From positions 1 to 14,757 of the forward strand of contig CAMAGQ010000026.1 of the NCBI GenBank assembly GCA_945833895.1: a DNA stretch of 14,757 bases, in the 5' to 3' direction. The stretch comes from an uncultured bacterium (lineage in GTDB: Bacteria; Cyanobacteriota; Vampirovibrionia; Gastranaerophilales; Gastranaerophilaceae). The notes beneath the pieces were generated by a model. The model was given only the letters and a program-made list of their open reading frames with translations. It made no database searches and was not told where the DNA came from. The position numbers were made by a program, and so were the translations under genes. How positions within the stretch are numbered: position 1 is the first letter of the stretch; every line of letters begins with the position of its first letter. Below, in pieces: positions 1-5,763 of this stretch.

Positions 1-67
1 ACGTATATAAACCGCAGGAAATCACGATTACACTTAAAACTGTTACAATTTTCCACTTTTTACTCAT
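1..67 (-). CDS. partial gene: N-terminus of a small exported protein or lipoprotein
   Basis: Reading leftwards from an ATG at 67..65, the frame stays open to the window edge and gives 22 residues. They start MSKKWK and continue as a hydrophobic stretch (IVTVLSVIVIS) to Cys18. This is a classic signal-peptide or membrane-anchor layout, and the residues VIS-C fit a lipobox, so a lipoprotein is possible. There is no Shine-Dalgarno sequence, but a TATAAT lies at 87..82, which suggests a very short leader. The gene follows rubrerythrin on the same strand with a 49-base gap, so read-through from rubrerythrin is also possible. The rest lies outside the window and its function cannot be told. Confidence 0.6.
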   Translation of the reverse strand, partial: MSKKWKIVTVLSVIVISCGLYT

Positions 68-81
68 ATTATACTTATTAT

Positions 82-87
82 ATTATA
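82..87 (-). promoter_or_regulatory. candidate -10 box of the left-edge gene
   Basis: This is a perfect TATAAT on the minus strand, 14 bases before the ATG at 67. Transcription would start only about 7 bases before the start codon. I see no good -35 box at 17 bases. The whole 68-90 stretch is AT-only, so a chance match is possible. Confidence 0.35.
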
Positions 88-116
88 ATATGCAAAATAA
101 GTACATTCCTCCAAAC

Positions 117-695
117 CTAGTATTTTTCGCATAGAATTTGGAAATAATTTTGCGGATGGAAGCAATTCGGGCAGTATTCGGGTGCTGATTTACTTTTGCA
201 AACATAACCGCACTTTCTGCAAATCCAGATAACCTCTAAATCTTTTGAAAAAACCGTATGTTCTGATATTGTTCGGTACAATTCTTTGTAGCGTTTTGCG
301 TGATGTTCTTCAGCAATTCTGATATTGTGGAAAGATTTTGCAACAGAGTCAAACCCTTCTTCTTGTGCAATCATTTCGGCTTCTTTATACAAAACATCAT
401 ACTCTTCTGTTTCTCCCGCAATTGCACTTGATAAATTTTCCTCAGTTGTCCCAAGTTCAAACGGATAAAAACTGTCTACATGTGCCAGTGGATTTTGAAT
501 TATATAACTGTAAAAAATTCTGGCATGTTCAAGTTCATTTTCGGCAGTTTCAAGAAAAATTGCACTGATTTGTTCATAACCTTCATCCCTTGCAACTTTT
601 GAATAATATGTATAACGATTTCGTGCCTGAGCTTCGCCTGCGAATGCGTTTATCAAATTCTGTTCTGTTTTTGTTCCTCGTAATCTTTCGTCCAT
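117..695 (-). CDS. rbr: rubrerythrin
   Basis: Rubrerythrin is a cytoplasmic peroxidase that reduces H2O2 to water at a di-iron site, using electrons delivered through a rubredoxin domain. The 192 residues match the family length. Residues 1-145 form the ferritin-like four-helix domain: Glu21 in FAGEAQARNRY, ExxH at Glu54-His57, the Glu95/Glu98 pair in AGETEEY, and a second ExxH at Glu129-His132. Residues 155-192 form the rubredoxin domain, with the iron cysteines 159, 162 (CRKCG) and 175, 178 (CPNC). The start is the ATG at 695, with a GAGGAG site 7 bases upstream. A longer reading from a TTG at 710 would place that site inside the gene and is rejected. The upstream region holds a 13-base block shared with the 99-aa ferritin gene at 5420. 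Confidence 0.95.
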   Translation of the reverse strand: MDERLRGTKTEQNLINAFAGEAQARNRYTYYSKVARDEGYEQISAIFLETAENELEHARIFYSYIIQNPLAHVDSFYPFELGTTEENLSSAIAGETEEYDVLYKEAEMIAQEEGFDSVAKSFHNIRIAEEHHAKRYKELYRTISEHTVFSKDLEVIWICRKCGYVCKSKSAPEYCPNCFHPQNYFQILCEKY

Positions 696-763
696 AAAAT
701 TTCTCCTCAAATATATTATTTAAGGTAATTAAAAGAAAGATTTTTCAACATTAGATATAAGAG

Positions 764-776
764 TAGTCCGTCAAGG
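764..776 (-). promoter_or_regulatory. shared upstream block CCTTGACGGACTA of rubrerythrin
   Basis: On the minus strand this 13-mer lies about 70 bases before the rubrerythrin ATG. It differs at one base from CCTTGACGCACTA at 5312-5324, upstream of the 99-aa ferritin-like gene. It contains TTGACG, which resembles a -35 box. No matching -10 lies 17 bases away (ATGTTG), though TAATGT is found 15 bases away. It could be a promoter core, an operator or both. Confidence 0.4.
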
Positions 777-866
777 CAGGTTTTGAGAAAGAATACAAAA
801 CTTTTCGGTGATTACTTTACTGAAAAAATATAAAAAAATAATACTATTATGATAGTTAGGAAAATT

Positions 867-1040
867 ATGACAGATTTATTATTTTATACAAAGAAAATTG
901 CACAAAAAATTTCGTATTATGATGCAATAGTAGATTTCACCGAAGAAAGCCACTGGTTCAACCCGTTTTACAAACAACCCGAAGTGACGGTCATCTGGGT
1001 TGATACGCAGGAAGAAAATGATGAAAAATGGAATATCTGA
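867..1040 (+). CDS. 57-aa protein of unknown function
   Basis: This short frame starts MTDLLFYTKKIAQ and is rich in aromatic residues (WFNPFYKQP, VTVIWVD), with an acidic tail ending in EKWNI. I choose the ATG at 867 because AGGA precedes it by 5 bases. An in-frame ATG at 849 has no such site. No family is recognised, and there is no signal peptide, membrane segment or metal motif. It ends 2 bases before the convergent dehydrogenase stop, so the two genes nearly abut tail to tail. Its length and weak ribosome site leave some doubt that it is expressed, but the amino-acid mix is protein-like. Confidence 0.5.
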   Translation: MTDLLFYTKKIAQKISYYDAIVDFTEESHWFNPFYKQPEVTVIWVDTQEENDEKWNI

Positions 1041-1042
1041 GA

Positions 1043-2026
1043 TTAACCGCAGATGTTTATATAAGCCTTCATTATTTTATTTTCAAGGGTATCGTTAATT
1101 GCTTTTTGAAGTTTTTCAAGCTGGTATTCAGTTGAAATTCCGCTGACCTTGACCTCTTTATCCTCAAGAAGTTTCAAAGAGTCCTTCAAATCAGCCGGAG
1201 AAGGTGAATAACTGCCGAGAACGGTCAATTCTCTGTAGTAAATTTCGTTATTTGCGTATCCGAAATTCTGAGGAGTACTTGAAAACACAAGGATTTTTCC
1301 TCCATCTCTGACGTATTTTAATGCCGTATCAATTGCCTTATCAGAGCCTGATGTCATAAATACACCGTCAGCCTTAATGCTTTCGCACATATCAAGAACA
1401 TTAAATGCCTCAATCCCGAGATTTTTCAGCAATTCAATCCTTGATGAAATCAAATCACAGCCGATAACCTTCATGCCTGCTGCCTTCAAGGCTTGCGCCA
1501 TAAGAATTCCGATTGAACCTAACCCGATAACAAGAACTGTTGCGTTTTGTCTTAAAGATGCTCGTTTAACAGCACGAACACAGCAGCCTAACGGTTCATA
1601 GAATGCCGCTTCAGCGTTTGTCAGGTTTTGAGGTTTTAAGTAGGCAACGTTTTTCAAATGCTCTTCCGAAACAAAAACAAACTCGCTAAATCCGCCCGGT
1701 TTAATGTTTGTTTCTTTAAAGTGCCTGCACATAGAAACATTCCCGTTTTTGCAATATTCACACTTACCGCAAGGGATATGATGAGAAGTTACAATAACAT
1801 CACCAATTTTGAAATCAGTATCTGAATCAATATCAACAACAGATGCAACAATTTCGTGCCCCAAAACAGTTCCGTTTTTTGCAAGATGTTGTTTTAATTT
1901 CACGATATCAGACCCGCAAAGTCCGCAGCCCAAAACCTTTACAACAGCCCCTTTTCGTCCGTCCAACTTTTCTTGTTCACGTTCTTTTATTACAACAATT
2001 TCGTTTTCAATTTCTGCAACTCTCAT
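1043..2026 (-). CDS. zinc-dependent medium-chain alcohol/polyol dehydrogenase
   Basis: This is a medium-chain dehydrogenase/reductase oxidising an alcohol or polyol with a nicotinamide cofactor. Its 327 residues are slightly short for the family (about 340-350). The catalytic zinc site shows Cys37 (CGLCGSD), His57-Glu58 (GHE) and Glu144 (FYEPLGC). The structural zinc lobe shows Cys86, 89, 92 and 100. The Rossmann motif is GLGSIG at 168-173, followed by Asp191 at the end of the second strand, which usually favours NAD over NADP. The set resembles sorbitol/threonine dehydrogenase-type members, but the substrate cannot be read from the sequence. The start is the ATG at 2026, with GGAGGG 5 bases upstream. 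The longer open frame up to 2074 starts upstream of this site and is rejected. The gene diverges from the HEMQH gene at 2157. Confidence 0.9.
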   Translation of the reverse strand: MRVAEIENEIVVIKEREQEKLDGRKGAVVKVLGCGLCGSDIVKLKQHLAKNGTVLGHEIVASVVDIDSDTDFKIGDVIVTSHHIPCGKCEYCKNGNVSMCRHFKETNIKPGGFSEFVFVSEEHLKNVAYLKPQNLTNAEAAFYEPLGCCVRAVKRASLRQNATVLVIGLGSIGILMAQALKAAGMKVIGCDLISSRIELLKNLGIEAFNVLDMCESIKADGVFMTSGSDKAIDTALKYVRDGGKILVFSSTPQNFGYANNEIYYRELTVLGSYSPSPADLKDSLKLLEDKEVKVSGISTEYQLEKLQKAINDTLENKIMKAYINICG

Positions 2027-2156
2027 AAGCACCCTCCAAAAATATTCTACAATAAAAATCGTAACGCATAACAAATTTTAATATTTTGGCAATTTTATTA
2101 AAAGCGGGGTTTTTATATATACAAACGGGAAAAGATAAAAGGTAGGAATAATACGC

Positions 2157-3485
2157 ATGAATATTACAGGAAATGTATCAAGATTAATTACAAAATCAAT
2201 TGGAAATGCAGTTGAAGCGGGGCAAAAACTCCAACACGGAAAACTTTCGGTTGTAGTGCCGCAAGAAGCAGTCGCCTGTGACATTATAGAAGGCATTGGT
2301 AAAAAAGGTCAATTTACGACTTGTGCATTCAAAGATGCAGACGGACGAGCAGTTCAGCATTACACTCGCTACGTAAAAGATAACGGCAATGTCACCGATG
2401 TTGTGACTGATATTGATACAAAATATAAGTGTTTCAACCTCAAACGAACAACAACGGATGTCGGTGTTATGAAAAGTGACGGAACCTTAGAAGGCACTCC
2501 AGTAATTCAAAAAATAGAACATGATTCATTTATTCCTCAATACAATCCGACAAACCCTGAAGAAAAAATATTTACAAGATCATCAATGACAGAAACTCCG
2601 GACGGAGATTTTGGCGGTGCAGAATTGTTACTAAAAGGAGAAAAGCCTGCAGGAGTAAGTTATAAATACAACTGGGACGGTTCTCCCGTAGAATTTAACT
2701 ACAAAAATAACAAAGGCGTAAAATTAGAATTAACCGAAGAAGAACAAAGGTATTTGCCGTTAGTAAACAGACAATATGTCGTTCTTGAGCAAAACGGTCA
2801 ACCTGTTATAGCAACAATGGACTTTATTCCTGACAGAGTTCAAGAAAAAATCGGCTTAATCCAAACAATTCAAGAAAAACTACACGGAATTGAAGGCGTA
2901 TTACCAAAAATCAAAGCGGTGAATTCTGCAGACGACCTACATTTAGTAAAAACCAGCGGAAAAACAGCCGAAGAATGGCTTGCCGAAAGAGGTTTCCTCC
3001 CAAAAGCAGAAAACCTCGGGGACGGACACATAAATGTTGTAGTTAATGATGCTATCTCAAAAGATGCAGTAAACCTTCTGGATTTATTGTCACACGAAAT
3101 GCAACACGCAAGAGATTACGTAAAAATGTATCGTGGCGGAGATGCCGCAAGCAAAGAAGCCCTCGAACGCGTCGGCATAACAGCAGAAGATTACGTAAAA
3201 GCCAACAAAACTGAGTTAGAGAATTTAAAAGGCGACGAATACATTGCAAAAGTTCAAAAGCAATTAGGAATAGCACAAAAAGGTACTCCTGAATACGATG
3301 AAGCTGTTGACCTTTACGAAATGAATTACAGAGCAACCGCAGCAAAAGACTTACAAAGCATTGAACAGCACGATAGTATGGATTTGGAAAAACGTGCGAT
3401 TGAAAGAGAATATCAACAGATAAACTTCTTCAATCATGTCGCTGAAAAAATAGGCGAATTTCTAGGTACAATACTGGTTAAATGA
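2157..3485 (+). CDS. unrecognised 442-aa protein with HEMQH zinc-protease-like motif
   Basis: I do not recognise a full-length family. Residues 1-30 are helical with no signal peptide. Residues 40-220 look beta-rich and polar (ADGRAVQHYTRYV, GVSYKYNWDGSP), like a structural or binding domain. Residues 220-442 look helical and contain HEMQHARDY at 313-321, an HExxH zinc-binding signature after a hydrophobic helix (NLLDLLS). Glu411 or Glu416 in LEKRAIEREY, about 95 residues later, could be the third ligand, as in gluzincin-type proteases where a Glu-x-x-Ala helix follows. The start has GGTAGGA 9 bases upstream. It lies opposite the dehydrogenase and before the 431-aa ferritin-like gene, with no terminator seen after it. 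Catalytic activity is inferred from the motif only. Without a signal peptide it would act in the cytoplasm or leave by a non-Sec route. Confidence 0.75.
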   Translation: MNITGNVSRLITKSIGNAVEAGQKLQHGKLSVVVPQEAVACDIIEGIGKKGQFTTCAFKDADGRAVQHYTRYVKDNGNVTDVVTDIDTKYKCFNLKRTTTDVGVMKSDGTLEGTPVIQKIEHDSFIPQYNPTNPEEKIFTRSSMTETPDGDFGGAELLLKGEKPAGVSYKYNWDGSPVEFNYKNNKGVKLELTEEEQRYLPLVNRQYVVLEQNGQPVIATMDFIPDRVQEKIGLIQTIQEKLHGIEGVLPKIKAVNSADDLHLVKTSGKTAEEWLAERGFLPKAENLGDGHINVVVNDAISKDAVNLLDLLSHEMQHARDYVKMYRGGDAASKEALERVGITAEDYVKANKTELENLKGDEYIAKVQKQLGIAQKGTPEYDEAVDLYEMNYRATAAKDLQSIEQHDSMDLEKRAIEREYQQINFFNHVAEKIGEFLGTILVK

Positions 3486-3571
3486 TAAAACACAGCAAGA
3501 ACGCCTAAATAGAGTTAACCGATTGTGTAATATAATATTATCTCCTTTACGTTACCCTTTTAATGTTTTAA

Positions 3572-3582
3572 AACGAAAGGAG
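3572..3582 (+). promoter_or_regulatory. ribosome-binding block identical to that of the 5420 gene
   Basis: AACGAAAGGAG sits 8 bases before the ATG at 3591. The same 11 bases occur at 5401-5411, also 8 bases before an ATG. Upstream, a TATAAT at 3531-3536 is a candidate -10 with no good -35. CCTTTACG at 3544-3551 resembles the CCTTGACG block of the other two ferritin-like genes. Confidence 0.45.
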
Positions 3583-3590
3583 TTTATATA

Positions 3591-4886
3591 ATGAGTTTTA
3601 ATCCGTTAAAAGAAAAGGGCGTTTCTATCGAAAAACAACTTAGAAACTGGCACGATATTGCACACAGACATTTTAATAAAAATGAAGTAGATTGTTATAC
3701 GCGAACAAGACAAATACTTATGAACGGTATTGAAATTGAGGCGTGGAATTTCAAACACAACTTTGCACGAATTACCGACGATGAAGAAACTAAAAATTTT
3801 CTTGCACTGACAAAGAAAATCGAAGACACCCAGCAAACAACCGTAAACTGGATGTCACCATCAGACCAATCTGTTTTGGAAACGACATTAGGCTACGAAC
3901 AGGTTGCTGTTGATTTAACCGCCTGGATGGCACAAAACGAGCCTGACCCGTATGTCAAAGAAACCTTTGATTTCGGTTTATTAGAAGATTTTGACCACCT
4001 GTACAGATACAGCCAATGGGCATATATGGAACACGGAATTTGCCCGAATGAAATAGTTCAAGGTCAAACAGACGTAATTTTAAGCCGTCCGACTCAATAC
4101 CACCACAATGACAACATAATAAGATTACGTAAACACTACGACAAAGCAACCGCTTCACCTCAAACAAAAGTTAACATTTTAACCCTTGTATCAGGTGAAC
4201 AGCAAACCCATAACTATTACGCAGAACACGGTATGGAATACGGCAACGAATGCCTGCGTGAAACTTATGCGGAAATTAAAGACGTTGAAGAAGAACACGT
4301 TACAATGTACGAATCCCTCATTGACCCGACAGAATCTATGTATGAAAAACTTCTTCTTCACGAATTTACGGAGGTCTGCACATACTACAACTGTTTAGAA
4401 GATGAACACGATGAACTTCTAAAACCAATCTGGGAATTGTTTGTAGATTTTGAATTAGGACATCTTGCCCAAGCGGTTGAACTGTTCAAAAAACACGAAA
4501 AACGTGACCCTGAAGAAGTTATCGGTTCTGAAATAGTTTACCCGTGCCGGTTTATGTCACAGAAAAAATATGTTACAAAAATTCTGAATAATGAGATAGA
4601 CAAACGACTTGGCGAAAATAAAGATTATACAAAAATCAAAGATTTGTCCGAAGATTGGGCAAGTTACAAGGTTCAGGAAAAAGTAGGCGAAGAAGGTTCA
4701 CCGACAGAAACCACAATCAGACTTATATCAACGGGCAAAAAACGTGACCTTGTTTTAGCAGATGAAGAATTAATCGAAAAAATCCCCGAACTTGCTAAAA
4801 AAGGCTTCGACCCGTATGTTACAGCACCTGATACGGTTCTTCCGGACTGTTACAAAACAATGTCAAAATATATATTTGAAAAATAA
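3591..4886 (+). CDS. 431-aa ferritin-like protein, possible di-iron site in the middle
   Basis: This soluble, acidic, helix-rich protein is of a type I know only as ferritin-like domain proteins without an assigned role. Its central part has the ligand order of a four-helix di-iron protein: Glu203 (SGEQQTH), ExxH at Glu233-His236, Glu258/Glu261 (LHEFTEV), and ExxH at Glu288-His291 (FELGHLAQA). Residues 45-150 look like a second, degenerate helical bundle (EIEAWNF, YEQVAVD, EDFDHLYRY). The last 120 residues carry no metal motif. There is no signal peptide or membrane segment. The ATG at 3591 has AAAGGAG 8 bases upstream. A hairpin terminator follows directly. The neighbourhood, with rubrerythrin and the 99-aa ferritin-like gene, supports iron or peroxide handling. 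The exact reaction is unknown. Confidence 0.75.
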   Translation: MSFNPLKEKGVSIEKQLRNWHDIAHRHFNKNEVDCYTRTRQILMNGIEIEAWNFKHNFARITDDEETKNFLALTKKIEDTQQTTVNWMSPSDQSVLETTLGYEQVAVDLTAWMAQNEPDPYVKETFDFGLLEDFDHLYRYSQWAYMEHGICPNEIVQGQTDVILSRPTQYHHNDNIIRLRKHYDKATASPQTKVNILTLVSGEQQTHNYYAEHGMEYGNECLRETYAEIKDVEEEHVTMYESLIDPTESMYEKLLLHEFTEVCTYYNCLEDEHDELLKPIWELFVDFELGHLAQAVELFKKHEKRDPEEVIGSEIVYPCRFMSQKKYVTKILNNEIDKRLGENKDYTKIKDLSEDWASYKVQEKVGEEGSPTETTIRLISTGKKRDLVLADEELIEKIPELAKKGFDPYVTAPDTVLPDCYKTMSKYIFEK

Positions 4887-4890
4887 TAAA

Positions 4891-4920
4891 AAAAAGAGGG
4901 ATATAAAACCCCTCTTTTTT
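4891..4920. terminator. bidirectional intrinsic terminator
   Basis: AAAAAGAGGG (4891-4900) pairs with CCCTCTTTTT (4910-4919) around a 9-base loop. There are T runs on the plus side and, on the other strand, from the A run. It serves both the 431-aa gene ending at 4886 and the convergent membrane-protein gene ending at 4921. Confidence 0.85.
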
Positions 4921-5259
4921 TTAATCGCTGATTTTCGACAACCCGATAGAAAACAACGATATCAAAACAGATGCCAATAATGCACTCAAAAATCCGCTGA
5001 CTTCAATCCCCGGAACAAGATACGCCGCAAACATAAACAAAAGTGCGTTGATTACCAGCGTAAAAAGTCCGAGGGTTAAAAAGTTAATCGGGAGAGTCAG
5101 CATCATAATAACAGGCTTGATAAAGGCATTGATTAAGGCAATTACGACCGCCGCAAGCATTGCTGTCAGGAAGTTTGCAACAGCCAGCCCCGGAGTAAGC
5201 CAGCCAACAAGCATTATCATCAATGCAAAGATTACCCATTTTAAAATTATTTTTAACAT
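4921..5259 (-). CDS. small four-helix membrane protein, phage-holin-4/YvlD family
   Basis: The 112 residues are almost wholly hydrophobic and form about four membrane helices (roughly 3-25, 28-50, 55-80 and 88-108). The pattern NAFIKPVIMMLTLPINFLT followed by GLFTLVINALL and VPG-x-x-V-x-GF is typical of the widespread family called phage_holin_4_2 or YvlD. Despite the name, this family is a chromosomal inner-membrane protein of unclear function in most bacteria. YvlD of Bacillus lies in a cell-envelope-stress operon. An ideal AAGGAGG lies 7 bases before the ATG. It is a single gene ending at the shared terminator. No phage genes are nearby, so a lysis role is unlikely. Confidence 0.85.
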   Translation of the reverse strand: MLKIILKWVIFALMIMLVGWLTPGLAVANFLTAMLAAVVIALINAFIKPVIMMLTLPINFLTLGLFTLVINALLFMFAAYLVPGIEVSGFLSALLASVLISLFSIGLSKISD

Positions 5260-5311
5260 AGTATCCCTCCTTATCTATTCAGTTTATAAGTTCTTTCAAA
5301 ACCTTTCATTA

Positions 5312-5342
5312 CCTTGACGCACTAACTATATACAAATAACTA
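5312..5342 (+). promoter_or_regulatory. candidate promoter/operator of the 99-aa ferritin-like gene
   Basis: CCTTGACGCACTA at 5312-5324 matches 12 of 13 bases upstream of rubrerythrin. As a promoter, TTGACG (5314-5319) would pair at 17 bases with a weak TAACTA (5337-5342). A second shared word, TCAAAACCT, lies just upstream (5296-5304) and also upstream of the block at rubrerythrin (778-786, minus), at a different spacing. Confidence 0.4.
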
Positions 5343-5378
5343 TTCGACTTTTGGCTAATGAAAAACCTCATACTCTTA

Positions 5379-5396
5379 CTTATTATTTAGAATAAG
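5379..5396. repeat. inverted repeat CTTATT-N6-AATAAG, operator candidate
   Basis: These are perfect 6-base arms around ATTTAG, ending 8 bases before the ribosome-binding site of the 5420 gene. It could be a regulator site or a weak 5'-UTR hairpin. It does not match the 7-1-7 layout of Fur or PerR boxes. AT-rich arms make chance occurrence possible. Confidence 0.3.
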
Positions 5397-5419
5397 CAAG
5401 AACGAAAGGAGATTGTATT

Positions 5420-5719
5420 ATGCCTGAATTTTCAACACCGTTCAGCGTGAAGAAAAACGATAAAAAATTAACCAAAGAAGAACTTATTCGAGCAATAAGA
5501 TTCAGTATCGCAGCAGAATATGAAGCAATTCAACTGTACGAAGAAATTGAAGAATCCATAGACAACGAATCTGCAATAAAGATACTAAAAGAAGTTACCG
5601 AGGACGAAAAAGTCCACGTCGGAAACTTTCTTCATCTTCTAAAATTGATTGCACCTGACGAAAAAGACTTCTATGAAGAAGGAAATTCCGAGGCAAAAGA
5701 AATCTTGTCAGAAAACTAA
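5420..5719 (+). CDS. 99-aa ferritin-like protein, encapsulin-associated (EncFtn-type) look
   Basis: This short helical hairpin protein has one Glu in AAEYEAIQLYEEI (about Glu36) and an ExxH in EDEKVHVGNF (about 66-71). A half-bundle of this size cannot bind two irons by itself. EncFtn-type ferritin-like proteins pair such hairpins into a di-iron dimer with ferroxidase activity. The N-terminal style (PFSVKK-x5-LTKEELIRAIR) and the acidic tail resemble archaeal and Thermotoga-type members. The C-terminus (EAKEILSEN) is not a recognisable encapsulin-loading peptide, and no encapsulin shell gene is in the window. AAAGGAG lies 8 bases before the ATG. The gene is monocistronic, with a terminator right after it. 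A plain rubrerythrin-like fragment is the alternative. Confidence 0.75.
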   Translation: MPEFSTPFSVKKNDKKLTKEELIRAIRFSIAAEYEAIQLYEEIEESIDNESAIKILKEVTEDEKVHVGNFLHLLKLIAPDEKDFYEEGNSEAKEILSEN

Positions 5720-5731
5720 TGTTTTTCTCCG

Positions 5732-5759
5732 CTCTCTCAAATATTTTGAGAGAGTTTTT
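5732..5759 (+). terminator. intrinsic terminator after the 99-aa ferritin-like gene
   Basis: CTCTCTCAAA (5732-5741) and TTTGAGAGAG (5745-5754) form a perfect 10-base stem with a 3-base loop, followed by TTTTT. On the minus strand no T run follows the stem, so it should work only for the plus strand. Confidence 0.85.
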
Positions 5760-5763
5760 GTTT

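Noticed and set aside
2027..2074. Hydrophobic N-terminal extension of the dehydrogenase
   Set aside because: GGAGGG immediately before the ATG at 2026 sets the start, and the family has no signal peptide.
4921..5259. Prophage lysis gene (holin)
   Set aside because: The family name is historical. No endolysin, structural or integrase genes are nearby, and the gene stands alone between chromosomal genes.
5379..5396. Fur or PerR box upstream of the ferritin-like gene
   Set aside because: The palindrome is 6-6-6 rather than the 7-1-7 layout and lacks the consensus bases, so it is kept only as an unnamed inverted repeat.
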